Source: Candidatus Nitrotoga sp. BS
GTDB taxonomy: Bacteria > Pseudomonadota > Gammaproteobacteria > Burkholderiales > Gallionellaceae
Assembly (NCBI RefSeq): GCF_927797785.1
Contig: NZ_CAKMLL010000115.1
Location: 1 to 39,344, forward strand
Direction: 5' to 3'
DNA length: 39,344 nucleotides
Positions 18,246 to 26,769 of this stretch are shown here, piece by piece; position 1 is the stretch's first letter; each line of letters begins with the position of its first letter. A program made the translations under genes and the position numbers. Below the pieces are notes generated by a model that was not told where the DNA came from, did no database searches, and saw only the letters and a list, made by a program, of their open reading frames with translations.

Positions 18246-21200
18246 ATGAATCTACCTGAAATTTTCATAAATCGTCCGGTTGCCACAACACTATTGGCGC
18301 TAGGTATCGTATTGTCGGGGATAATTGCATTTACGTTGCTTCCTGTAGCATCCTTGCCCCAAGTAGATTTTCCAACAATTTCGGTACGGGCATCATTGCC
18401 GGGGGCAAGTCCGGAAACGATGGCTGCCACGGTAGCCACACCGCTTGAACGATCGCTTGGTCTCATCGCGGGCGTGTCTGAAATTACCTCGTCCAGCACG
18501 CTGGGTTCAACTCGAATCTCTTTGCAGTTCGATCTTGACCGCGACATTGATGGCGCTGCACAAGACGTTCAGGCGGCAATAAACGCGGCTCGAAATCTGC
18601 TGCCCACGGGCCTTCCCGGCAACCCAGACTACCGCAAATCCAATCCGGCCGCTGCGCCCATTATGATTCTTTCTCTTACCTCAGATTCGATGAGTCGAGG
18701 GCAGATGTATGATGCGGCATCAACTATCCTCGCTCAAAAAATAGCTCAGGTGGAAGGGATGGGTGAGGTGACTGTAGGCGGCAGTTCGCTACCTGCCGTG
18801 CGCGTGTTGCTCAACCCGAATGTCCTGAACAAATTTGGCATAGGTGTTGAGGATGTCCGTGCTGCAATCGTTGCCACCAACGCTAACAGGCCCAAAGGTT
18901 CACTTGAGAATGGAGACCGTCACTGGCGGATATTGGCTAACGATCAAGCCAAAACTGCTGCTGAATATAGTCCGGCAATCGTAGCTTATCGTAACGGTGC
19001 ACCCGTCCGTCTTGCCGATATTGCCCAGGTCGTGGATTCGGTACAAGACATTCGAAATGCCGGGCTAGTCAATGGTAAACCGGCAGTGATGCTGATTCTG
19101 CGTCAGGAGCCGGGCGCCAATGTCATTGAAACGGTAGATCAAGTGAAGAAATTGCTACCGCTATTGCGTGCTTCTATACCGGCGGCAATGACCCTGACAC
19201 TGGTGTCGGATCGCACGCCAACTATTCGCGCATCAATACGGGAAATCGAGCATACACTGTTGATTTCAATCGCCCTGGTGATGTTGGTTGTATTTCTGTT
19301 TCTGCGGGACGTCCGGGCTGCTCTAATCCCAAGTGTCGCGGTTTCTGTATCGTTGATCGGCACCTTTGGCGTGATGTATATGGCAGGTTTCAGCCTAAAC
19401 AATATCTCGCTTATGGCTCTGACTGTCTGTACCGGATTTGTGGTGGATGATGCGGTAGTGATGCTGGAAAATATTTCGCGCCACATCGAGAACGGCGTTT
19501 CGCCATTTAAAGCGGCCGTACAAGGGGCGCGCGAGGTGAGTTTCACGGTATTATCAATGAGTCTGTCCTTGATCGCCGTATTCATACCGATTATGTTAAT
19601 GGGCGGTATCGTCGGGAGACTGTTTCGAGAATTTGCGATCACGCTATCGGCGGCCATTCTGGTGTCTCTCGTGGTATCGCTTACTGTGACACCCATGATG
19701 TGTGCACGGCTATTGCGTCCACGCTCGGTGTCACCGCAAGGACGTTTCTATCGGGTAAGTGAGCGTATCTTCAATGCGCTATTGAACGGCTACCGCGTAT
19801 CGCTCGATTGGGCACTCGCACACAGCCGCATCATGCTGTTCATACTGCTAGCCACGGTTTGCCTTAATATTTATCTTTATATCGCCATCCCCAAAGGCTT
19901 TTTTCCGCAGCAGGACAGCGGCCGACTGACTGGCGGTATTCAGGCAGACCAAAGTATTTCTTTCCAAGCTATGGAAGAAAAACTTGCTACTTTTGTTAAG
20001 ATTGTCAGCCAGGATCCTGCGGTGGAGAGTGTCGTTGGTTTTACCGGAGGAGGGCAGGTCAACACTGGACGAGTGTTCGTAGGGCTAAAGCCTTTGGCTG
20101 AACGTCAGTTGTCCGCTGACAAAGTTATCGCGCGGTTGCGCCGTAAACTCGCCCATGAACCCGGTGCTAAAATGTTTCTGCAATCGGTTCAGGATATTAG
20201 AGTCGGCGGGCGAGCCAGTGACGCGCAATATCAATACACGATCCAGGCAGACAGGATTGATGAATTGCGTACTTGGGAGCCCCTCATCCGCCAGGCATTA
20301 CAATCGCTACCGCAAATTACAGACGTCAATACCGACCAACAAGACAACGGTAGGCAGACCTCCCTCATCATCGACCGCGATGCTACTGCGCGGCTGGGAT
20401 TAACGCAGAGGCTGATCGATACGACATTGAACGATTTGTTCGGCCAGCGCCAGGTATCAACGATATATAACCCATTGAACCAGTATCGAGTGGTTATGGA
20501 AGCTGCCCCGCAATATTTACAGAGCCCGGAAGCACTGAAGGACGTGTTCATCAGTGCCCCCGGAGGGTTGCAAGTACCACTGGCCGCATTTGCTCGCTGG
20601 GAAGAGACGGCAACGCCACTGGTTGTTAATCATCAGGGCCAATTTGCCGCCTCGACGATTGCATTTAATCTCCCTATAGGCGTGTCGCTTTCAGAAGCTA
20701 CGCGGGAAATTGAGAATGCAATGGCAAGGATCGGCGTACCTGTTTCTGTGCATGGTAGTTTTCAGGGTACAGCTAAAGTTTTTCAGAAGTCGCTCGACAA
20801 TCAACCACTACTCATCCTTGCCGCCTTGGTTGCAGTGTATCTTGTGCTTGGTATACTTTATGAGAGTTACATTCATCCTATCACCATTCTTTCGACGCTA
20901 CCGTCGGCGGGAGTAGGAGCCCTACTAGCGCTGCTAGCATTCAAGATGGATTTTAGTATTATGGCGTTGATTGGCGTCATCCTCTTAATCGGCATTGTCA
21001 AGAAGAACGCGATCCTGATGGTTGACTTTGCGCTTGAAGCCGAACGACAGCGTGGTTTGAGTCCACGTGATGCGATCTATGAAGCCTGTCTATTACGTTT
21101 CCGTCCAATCATGATGACCAGCATGGCCGCCTTGTTTGGCGCACTACCGCTCGCCTTGGGCTCGGGCATGGGGGCTGAAATGCGCCAACCTCTGGGAATC

Positions 21201-21359
21201 TCTATTGTCGGTGGGCTGATTTTAAGTCAATTGCTAACGCTGTACACGACACCCGTCGTCTATCTATACCTTGATCGTTTTCGGCTATGGTGTCAAAAGA
21301 TATGGAAACAACGGCCCCAAGTTAAGTCACTGAAAACTGCACAACGAACAGAATTATGA
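18246..21359 (+). CDS. RND multidrug efflux permease (MdtC-like)
   Basis: Second RND pump subunit, 1037 residues, clearly related to but distinct from its neighbour (for example [20 protein letters not shown] near the start). The Asp pair is in [14 protein letters not shown] and the lysine in [15 protein letters not shown], so the proton relay is intact. The gene starts 22 bp after the MdtB-like stop with no strong ribosome site. In E. coli MdtB and MdtC form a mixed trimer in which MdtC carries the drug-binding role; by analogy the same is expected here. Confidence 0.93.
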   Translation: MNLPEIFINRPVATTLLALGIVLSGIIAFTLLPVASLPQVDFPTISVRASLPGASPETMAATVATPLERSLGLIAGVSEITSSSTLGSTRISLQFDLDRDIDGAAQDVQAAINAARNLLPTGLPGNPDYRKSNPAAAPIMILSLTSDSMSRGQMYDAASTILAQKIAQVEGMGEVTVGGSSLPAVRVLLNPNVLNKFGIGVEDVRAAIVATNANRPKGSLENGDRHWRILANDQAKTAAEYSPAIVAYRNGAPVRLADIAQVVDSVQDIRNAGLVNGKPAVMLILRQEPGANVIETVDQVKKLLPLLRASIPAAMTLTLVSDRTPTIRASIREIEHTLLISIALVMLVVFLFLRDVRAALIPSVAVSVSLIGTFGVMYMAGFSLNNISLMALTVCTGFVVDDAVVMLENISRHIENGVSPFKAAVQGAREVSFTVLSMSLSLIAVFIPIMLMGGIVGRLFREFAITLSAAILVSLVVSLTVTPMMCARLLRPRSVSPQGRFYRVSERIFNALLNGYRVSLDWALAHSRIMLFILLATVCLNIYLYIAIPKGFFPQQDSGRLTGGIQADQSISFQAMEEKLATFVKIVSQDPAVESVVGFTGGGQVNTGRVFVGLKPLAERQLSADKVIARLRRKLAHEPGAKMFLQSVQDIRVGGRASDAQYQYTIQADRIDELRTWEPLIRQALQSLPQITDVNTDQQDNGRQTSLIIDRDATARLGLTQRLIDTTLNDLFGQRQVSTIYNPLNQYRVVMEAAPQYLQSPEALKDVFISAPGGLQVPLAAFARWEETATPLVVNHQGQFAASTIAFNLPIGVSLSEATREIENAMARIGVPVSVHGSFQGTAKVFQKSLDNQPLLILAALVAVYLVLGILYESYIHPITILSTLPSAGVGALLALLAFKMDFSIMALIGVILLIGIVKKNAILMVDFALEAERQRGLSPRDAIYEACLLRFRPIMMTSMAALFGALPLALGSGMGAEMRQPLGISIVGGLILSQLLTLYTTPVVYLYLDRFRLWCQKIWKQRPQVKSLKTAQRTEL

Positions 21360-21395
21360 CTAATTTAAAGGAGTTGAAAGCAACTTCAGGAGTTA

Positions 21396-22859
21396 ATGTT
21401 GATAAAAACTGACTATATCATTTATGTACTGGCTTTTTTAAGTTTAAGCGGATGTGCCGTGGGCCCCGACTACAAACGACCTGAGGTTATAGCTCCAACC
21501 AACTACAAAGAAGAAGCAAATCATTGGAAATTGGCAGAACCGCGAGATCACGCGGTACGTGGCAAATGGTGGGAAATATATGGTGACATTCAGCTAAATG
21601 CGCTGGTAGAACAAGTATCAATCTCTAACCAAAACATTCAAAGCGCCGAAGCGCAATACCGGCAGGCGCTCGCTCTTCTTGGTGTTGCACGCGCACGATA
21701 CTTGCCAACAGTAACTGGCAGCTTTGCTCATACTCGGGGACAAGGCACAAGCTCAACCAACTCAGGGGTAACCATTCCCGGTAACCCTTCCGCAGCGATT
21801 ACCGATACGAATCGGTTATTATTGAATGCCAATTGGGAAGTCGACTTGTGGGGACGAATAGGACGCGCCGTTGAATCAAATCGAGCTTCAGCTGAAGCCA
21901 GTGCCGCAGACCTGCAATCTGCACTGCTAAGCATTCAATCTACGTTGGTGCAGACTTATTTTCAATTACGAATCAATGACGCACAAGGTAAATTGTTGGA
22001 ACAAACAGCCATAGCCTATGAGCGGTCGCTGCAAATTACTCAAAATCGTTATGAAGCTGGCATGGTGGGACGCTCCGATATTGTTCAAGCAAATACGCAA
22101 TTAAGGTCTACCCAAGCTCAAGCGATAGATCTTGGCGTGCAGAGGGCACAGCTTGAACATGCGATCGCCGTGCTGATCGGCAAAGCCCCATCCAATTTTT
22201 TGCTCAAACCAAGTTTAGTCCTGCCAAAGTTGCCAGAATTTCCTGCCGGTCTTCCGTCAGAATTGCTGGAGCGTCGTCCTGATATTGCAGCAGCGGAACG
22301 CCGCGTTAAGGCTGCCAATGCTCAGATTGGCGTTACCCAAGCTGCATTTTTTCCATCTCTCATCCTTGGCGCCTCCACGGGTTATCAAAGTTCACTGCTT
22401 TCCAATTTAATATCTCTGCCAAGGCGGGTATGGTCTATTGGACCGAATATTGCGGCCACATTGTTTGACGGGGGAGTGCGGTCATCACAAAAAGAGCAGG
22501 CTATTGCTTTATTTGACAAAAGCGTTGCTGATTATCGACAGATTGTTCTAGCTGGATTTCAGGAAGTCGAAGACAATCTTTCGACATTACGCATCCTGAA
22601 TAATGAAGCCAAGGTACAACGTGAAGCGACACAGTCTGCGCAGGAATCCGTTACGCTATTTAATAACCAGTACATAGCAGGAACAGTAAGCTACTTGAAT
22701 GTAGTCACGGCACAAGCAACAGCGCTGGATGCGGACATACGCAGCCTCAATATCACTGGCCGAAGCCTGGTTGCCAGCGCAGCTTTGCTCAAAGCACTGG
22801 GTGGGGGCTGGCCCGACGCTGATACACCCCAGCAGCAAACCTCTCGGAAAGGGGTATAG
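21396..22859 (+). CDS. outer-membrane efflux lipoprotein (OprM/NodT family)
   Basis: TolC-like outer-membrane channel of 487 residues. The lipobox LSGC near residue 20 (AFLSLSGCAVGPDYKRPEV) marks a lipid anchor. Two repeated helical hairpin halves follow, with family motifs WWEIYGD, LLLNANWEVDLWGRIGRAVES and LLERRPDIAAAERRVKAANAQIGV. It closes the tripartite pump. ATG 21396 lies 3 bp after CAGGAG; TTG 21399 (next codon) would have better spacing. It starts 36 bp after the second pump, in the same operon. No regulator is adjacent. Confidence 0.93.
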   Translation: MLIKTDYIIYVLAFLSLSGCAVGPDYKRPEVIAPTNYKEEANHWKLAEPRDHAVRGKWWEIYGDIQLNALVEQVSISNQNIQSAEAQYRQALALLGVARARYLPTVTGSFAHTRGQGTSSTNSGVTIPGNPSAAITDTNRLLLNANWEVDLWGRIGRAVESNRASAEASAADLQSALLSIQSTLVQTYFQLRINDAQGKLLEQTAIAYERSLQITQNRYEAGMVGRSDIVQANTQLRSTQAQAIDLGVQRAQLEHAIAVLIGKAPSNFLLKPSLVLPKLPEFPAGLPSELLERRPDIAAAERRVKAANAQIGVTQAAFFPSLILGASTGYQSSLLSNLISLPRRVWSIGPNIAATLFDGGVRSSQKEQAIALFDKSVADYRQIVLAGFQEVEDNLSTLRILNNEAKVQREATQSAQESVTLFNNQYIAGTVSYLNVVTAQATALDADIRSLNITGRSLVASAALLKALGGGWPDADTPQQQTSRKGV

Positions 22860-22947
22860 CGTGAGCGAATATGAGGTGTTGCCGAAATTGCTTTTATCCA
22901 GGAGGGGAGGGGGTTGATTAATCAGGAGAAGGCTAGGCTACCTTCTG

Positions 22948-22978
22948 GCAGTCTGTCGGACTTAAAGGAAGTGGGCTG
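22948..22978. repeat. solitary MITE/IS end
   Basis: The 31 bases from 22948 match, with few differences, the left end of the 204-bp MITE at 32512 (shared core CTGTCGGACTTAAAGGAA). No partner end is visible nearby. It abuts the truncated yebC fragment, marking a deletion or insertion scar. Confidence 0.75.
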
Positions 22979-22984
22979 CCAAGC

Positions 22985-23180
22985 CTGCACCTTTTTTGAT
23001 GGCGCGATCCAAGGTATCTTTCGGCATAGAGGCTTTTTTGGCTTGCTCAACTACTAGACGCAAACATGAATTTGAGCCAATGTCAGCCCCGCCCTTTGCG
23101 GCCACCATGATTTCTTTGGCCAGCGAGCGTCTGCAAAGCAAGGGGCTGTAATTCGGCGATTTCTTGTCCCCGCACATCAC
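22985..23180 (-). pseudogene. YebC/PmpR-family fragment
   Basis: The minus-strand frame reads [18 protein letters not shown], then [19 protein letters not shown] and RAIKKGAG, the conserved N-terminal region of YebC/TACO1 translation-related factors. The first residues are out of frame and the rest of the ~240-residue protein is missing after KGAGL, where the solitary transposon end begins. Non-functional remnant. The remaining bases 22860-22947 and 23181-23291 hold nothing else supported. Confidence 0.7.
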
Positions 23181-23291
23181 TTAGCGATGTTGGATACCCC
23201 ATGCTGAGATGGTAATGCGTGGCTCGACTCCCCACACTTCGCCCACTGGGATGTATTGAATGATGCAGACTTAACATGCTAGGATGCCGTT

Positions 23292-23531
23292 ATGAAAAGA
23301 GCACTTGCCAATGCGCTTGAGAATAAAGCAAAGCCTGTGAAGGCAGGCGCGCGCGGGTCTGTGCATCTTGCAAAAATAGTAGCGGCAAATCCCTCTTACA
23401 GCAAAGCAGCTCGCCAAGCTGCTTTTAGCAAGGTGGCCAGCCAAATGCCTGTTGCGAAAGCCGTGTCTCAGGCGAAGCTCATTTCAAAGGTCAATCCTGC
23501 CGAATTCCGCATCGTTCGCATGCCTGGCTAA
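23292..23531 (+). CDS. small basic protein upstream of a nucleotidyltransferase
   Basis: 79 residues, Lys/Ala-rich, no signal peptide or membrane segment, family not recognised. AGGAT at 23281-23285 gives a well-placed ribosome site for ATG 23292. The stop lies 3 bases before the start of the next gene, so the two are almost certainly translated from one message. A small gene in front of a nucleotidyltransferase-fold gene is the layout of several toxin-antitoxin pairs, so an antitoxin-like role is possible, but nothing in its sequence proves it. Confidence 0.55.
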   Translation: MKRALANALENKAKPVKAGARGSVHLAKIVAANPSYSKAARQAAFSKVASQMPVAKAVSQAKLISKVNPAEFRIVRMPG

Positions 23532-23534
23532 ACT

Positions 23535-24308
23535 TTGGCTGCCGGTTATGATTGGTTTCAGCCGAGCGACCTACCAAAATTTTTCCACGCGCTCCAGAAG
23601 GCAACTCAGCCAGCCATCCTGGTTTGGGGGCAATCCCTGACATTCTGGGTCGATTATTTTAAAATCCCCGCACCCCCAAGTGACACGCCGTATCTCACGC
23701 AGGACGCTGATGTTTTAGCCACAAAGCATGATGCTCGAATCGTTGCAACAAAATTGCAATGGATACTCCGCATTCTGGAGCCGGACGACCATACGCCAAA
23801 CACAGCCATTGTTACTTACAAAACACCAGATGGACGCACGCTATTTATTGACTTCATTGGAACGTTGATCGGACTATCCAACGAAGAAATCAGAAAGCTC
23901 GCTGTCAAGCTTGAACACCCCGACTATGGATCTATACGCATTCTCCACCCGACCCTTGTTCTCAAAAGTCGCATCGTTAACCTGCATCGTCTATCCTCCA
24001 AGCGCGACACGAATGGCATTGAGCAAGCACATTTAGCCGTGTTGGTCGCTAAGGCATTTTTCGAACACTATGTCGCATCAGGATTCGCCGGTAAAAACCC
24101 CGACCGTTATCTGATAGATCGAGTTGTATGGCTGGAAAAACTAGCACTCTCAGATGCCGGAATGTTCGTTTTTACGCAATGGGGAATTGATGTCATGGGA
24201 GCTGCCCCGATAGAAACAATAACCAATAAAAATTTTCATGCCAAACATTGGCCTCGCCTTGATGCCCGAGTTCAATCCAAACGGGATCGCAAAAAAGCAG
24301 CAACTTGA
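23535..24308 (+). CDS. predicted nucleotidyltransferase-fold protein
   Basis: 257 residues. The features of the polymerase-beta-like nucleotidyltransferase fold are visible: a GQS turn (ILVWGQSLTFWVDYF), an Asp pair in LTQDADV, and a third acidic strand in RTLFIDFIGTLIGLS, followed by a helical part (NGIEQAHLAVLVAKAFF) and a basic tail. AbiEii and MNT-type toxins share this layout; other roles are possible. The start must be TTG 23535 (no ATG before the motif); it is coupled to the small upstream gene. The gene is followed 22 bp later by a broken helicase gene, which suggests this was once a longer operon. Confidence 0.6.
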   Translation: MAAGYDWFQPSDLPKFFHALQKATQPAILVWGQSLTFWVDYFKIPAPPSDTPYLTQDADVLATKHDARIVATKLQWILRILEPDDHTPNTAIVTYKTPDGRTLFIDFIGTLIGLSNEEIRKLAVKLEHPDYGSIRILHPTLVLKSRIVNLHRLSSKRDTNGIEQAHLAVLVAKAFFEHYVASGFAGKNPDRYLIDRVVWLEKLALSDAGMFVFTQWGIDVMGAAPIETITNKNFHAKHWPRLDARVQSKRDRKKAAT

Positions 24309-24330
24309 AAAAAGACGCAAGTGCAACGCC

Positions 24331-24546
24331 ATGACTGAAACGCTCCCACAAGACGATAATGATATTGATGATAGTGTAGACGATGAAATTTACGCATGTC
24401 TTCACCTCACTGAACCAAAGGTTTTTTTCTTTATGCTGGTGCTGGCTCTGGCAAAACGCGATCACTGGTGAATGCGATAAATCGTGTTCGTCGTGAATAT
24501 CAGAGGACGCTACTGCTTCAAGGGCAACACATAGCCGTGATTACCC
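24331..24546 (+). pseudogene. UvrD/Rep-type helicase, N-terminal fragment with frameshift
   Basis: ATG 24331 opens MTETLPQDDNDIDDSVDDEI and continues to EPKVFF. Adding one T to the T7 run near 24422-24428 gives FFLYAGAGSGKTRSLVNAI, the Walker A of superfamily 1 helicases, then REYQRTLLLQGQHIAVIT. The normal continuation (YTNAA...) is missing: from about 24546 the sequence is unrelated. So there is one homopolymer frameshift plus a 3' truncation. Helicases with this N-terminus occur in DNA repair and in defence modules; the fragment is too short to tell which. Confidence 0.75.
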
Positions 24547-24613
24547 AAAGAAATGGCGGCTTCTCGGCTAAAGCAACCGTTTACTGCCAGCAGAAAAGGA
24601 CGATCAATGAGCG

Positions 24614-25093
24614 TCAACCGCGTCGGGCCGCTTCGATCGCAGCGATGTCGATCTTTCCCATCTGCATCATCGCCTCGAAAGCGCGCTTGGCCGCCGCGCG
24701 ATCAGGATCGGCGATCGCTTCAATGAGGACGCGTGGCGTGATCTGCCACGACAGGCCCCACTTGTCCTTGCACCAGCCGCATTCGCTTTCCTGGCCGCCG
24801 TTTCCGACAATCGCGTTCCACAATCGGTCGGTTTCGGCTTGGTCGTCGGTCGCAACCTGGAAGGAAAAAGCCTCATTGTGCTTGAACTCCGGACCACCGT
24901 TCAGGCCGATACAAGGGATGCCAATCACGGTGAATTCGACCAGCAAGACGTTGCCCTGCTTGCCAGCGGGATAGTCACCTGGCGCGCGATGGATCGTTCC
25001 CACCGTGCTGTCCGGGAATGTTTCGGCATAGAACTGCGCGGCTTCTACTGCGGTGCCGTTGTACCAAAGACAAATCGTGTTCTTGCTGACCAC
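24614..25093 (-). CDS. VOC family protein (PhnB-like)
   Basis: 159-residue glyoxalase-fold protein of the PhnB / 3-demethylubiquinone-methyltransferase-like group of the vicinal oxygen chelate superfamily. Seen: ICLWYNGTAVEAAQFYAETF, GIPCIGLNGGPEFKHNEAFS, the CGWCKDKWGLSWQITP segment and a C-terminal MMQMGKIDIAAIEAA. GTG at 25093 is used because AGGAG lies 7 bases upstream; longer versions would read through that site. Members are mostly unassigned enzymes or binding proteins. Its GC is visibly higher than its neighbours, suggesting a separate arrival. Confidence 0.85.
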   Translation of the reverse strand: MVSKNTICLWYNGTAVEAAQFYAETFPDSTVGTIHRAPGDYPAGKQGNVLLVEFTVIGIPCIGLNGGPEFKHNEAFSFQVATDDQAETDRLWNAIVGNGGQESECGWCKDKWGLSWQITPRVLIEAIADPDRAAAKRAFEAMMQMGKIDIAAIEAARRG

Positions 25094-25544
25094 TTTAGTT
25101 CTCCTATGGGTGACCAATAAATAGTTTAAACCATGAAGACTGCCCGATTTCTTGGGCAATTGGCGTTCCTTAAGGTGACGCACTCGCGCGCTCTGCTTTC
25201 AACTGTGCGCCCATGTCTGTTCTCTTCTGTGATGGTTGATACAAAAATCGTTGAGGGCGCATCTTGCCTCAAGCGGCGTGGTGGTTCAACCCAGAATGGC
25301 CGATATTGCAAGACCTCGTCATTCCCGCGCAGGCAGGAATCCAGCGATTCTATTCAAATGCCTTTGGAAAAATCAATGGGAACAGATTCGATTGGTGGTT
25401 TTGTTTTTGACTTCCTCAGACCGTCGATGTGTTTGGGGCTTTATCGATCAATTCTGACCCCTACTGATTATCTTTGCAACATGTGCAATTTGCGGTGGGT
25501 ATTTGCATATGAATTCAAACACAACGGATCATATTGAGAGGAAT
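25094..25544. other. intergenic region upstream of the retron
   Basis: No supported gene; the long plus-strand frame through here lacks any family likeness and contains a dispersed repeat. It includes the dRS3-like repeat at 25321-25340. Confidence 0.4.
25321..25340. repeat. dRS3-like dispersed repeat
   Basis: ATTCCC, eight bases, AGGAAT: the neisserial dRS3 pattern ATTCCC-N8-GGGAAT with one mismatch. It is followed by CCAGCGATT, a common extension of such repeats. Confidence 0.6.
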
Positions 25545-25788
25545 CGTGATGGTGGTTCTGGTAATGTAGAAAATGGGCAACTAACACATTCTTATTGCAA
25601 TTCTACCTACAAACAATGAATTGCTTAAGAGACCAGCCGTTCTAGTGAGAGAACCCTAGGTGTACAAACTCTGCTATGCTTTAAAACGGCAACGGCATGA
25701 TGACCGGTCGCGGAAGATTTCCGTGGGTTTGAGTTCGAACCCGTACATTAAGACCTTACTATATCCATCACGTCGTTGCCGCCCATAT
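25545..25788 (+). ncRNA. candidate retron msr-msd RNA
   Basis: Hairpin-rich, non-coding-looking segment directly before the retron RT, where msr-msd lies in known retrons. Perfect complementary arms CGTGATGG (25545-25552) and CCATCACG (25765-25772) could act as a1/a2. Inside are GCAATTC/GAATTGC (25597-25624, 14-nt loop), GTTCT/AGAAC (25639-25654), palindrome GACCGGTC (25702-25709), CGGAA-GAT-TTCCG (25711-25723) and GGGTTTG-AGTT-CGAACCC (25725-25742). A second arm pair CGGCAACG/CGTTGCCG (25687-25694, 25774-25781) is an alternative closing stem. The exact boundaries and branch guanosine cannot be fixed by eye. Confidence 0.4.
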
Positions 25789-26769
25789 ATGACGATAGCG
25801 AAACTAAAAGAATTAAAATCCCTAGACGATGTCGCTCGTGCGTGCGGCGTCGAGTTCGACTTCATCGAGGCTTACTCGAGCAGCCAAAACCAGAAATCTT
25901 TCTTCAATGTGCTGAAATTGCCCAAGCATGGGCGGCGGCGCAAGGGCGAGTACCGAATTGTCTTCGAAGCGCGCGAACAGCGACTGGCTGCTTTTCATCG
26001 CTCCATATCGATGATTGTGACCAATAGCGCAGTCTTCGGCGAACATGTTCAAGGTTTTATGAAGAAGCGTTCTACTCGAACTAATGCGGAGAAGCACCTC
26101 GCTGCAAAGGTGCTGCTGCACGCTGACATCAAAGGGTTCTTTGATGCCATCACTACCGAGCAGGTTAGGAACGCTTTTGTAACAGAGGGGGCCGCTGTTC
26201 GCATGGCAGATGTGCTCGCTAAGGCATGCACCATCGACGGACTGCTACGGCAAGGCACGCGCTGTAGCCCAACCATCGCAAACTTGATCTGCTTTGACAT
26301 GGACCAGTCGTTCTTGCGTCTGGCACACTCGCACAACTGCGTCTATACACGGTACGCAGACGACCTGACTTTCTCAGGTGACCAAGTGCCTTCCGACGAC
26401 TCGGTAAAAGAAATTCTTGAAAGCCGAGGTTTCAAGCTTCGCGACGACCAGTGTTACCGCCAATACAGGGGGCGGAGCCAGTACGTGACCGGGCTGACCA
26501 TTGCCGATCCGAACCAGCCGAGGCTGCCAACAAGACTGAAGCGCCGTCTGCGGCTGATGATGTACTACATCGATAAGCACGGACTCGCCGACCACTGGAG
26601 GAAGGTAGGTGTCAATGATGTGATACAAGAGGAGGCTTGGCTTAGGGGAATGCTCAAGTACGCGGGCTCAATTGAGCCAAAGTTGGTTAACCAGTGGTGG
26701 CAAATTTTTGGCGAAGCGTGGTCTAATCGTACATCTTACGAGCCTATTCCCGGCAACGAGGAACACTAA
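25789..26769 (+). CDS. retron-type reverse transcriptase
   Basis: RNA-directed DNA polymerase of about 326 residues, a typical length for a stand-alone retron RT that makes msDNA. Counting from ATG 25789: the retron NAxxH motif (NAEKH) at ~99-103, catalytic Asp in LLHADIKGFFDAI at ~113, RQGTRCSPTIANLICFDMD (motif B region), the polymerase site YTRYADDLTFSG with YADD at ~189-192, and the retron-specific VTG in QYVTGLTIADP at ~233-235. Upstream in-frame codons to 25660 overlap the hairpin region and are probably not translated; no good ribosome site is seen at 25789. Its stop overlaps that of the convergent hydrolase by 3 bases. Retrons act as phage-defence units with an effector. Confidence 0.88.
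   Translation: MTIAKLKELKSLDDVARACGVEFDFIEAYSSSQNQKSFFNVLKLPKHGRRRKGEYRIVFEAREQRLAAFHRSISMIVTNSAVFGEHVQGFMKKRSTRTNAEKHLAAKVLLHADIKGFFDAITTEQVRNAFVTEGAAVRMADVLAKACTIDGLLRQGTRCSPTIANLICFDMDQSFLRLAHSHNCVYTRYADDLTFSGDQVPSDDSVKEILESRGFKLRDDQCYRQYRGRSQYVTGLTIADPNQPRLPTRLKRRLRLMMYYIDKHGLADHWRKVGVNDVIQEEAWLRGMLKYAGSIEPKLVNQWWQIFGEAWSNRTSYEPIPGNEEH

Noticed and set aside
25133-25537. 134-codon plus-strand frame
   Set aside because: It contains a dispersed dRS3-like repeat and shows no recognisable protein pattern.
25725-25742. T-arm-like sequence TTCGAACCC, possible tRNA fragment or attachment site
   Set aside because: The stem-loop does not pair as a 5+7+5 T-arm and no acceptor or anticodon parts lie around it; it fits better as one hairpin of the retron leader.
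25660-25788. Extended N-terminus of the retron RT from the upstream in-frame GTG
   Set aside because: It has no ribosome site, overlaps the hairpins, and retron RTs normally begin near the position of ATG 25789.
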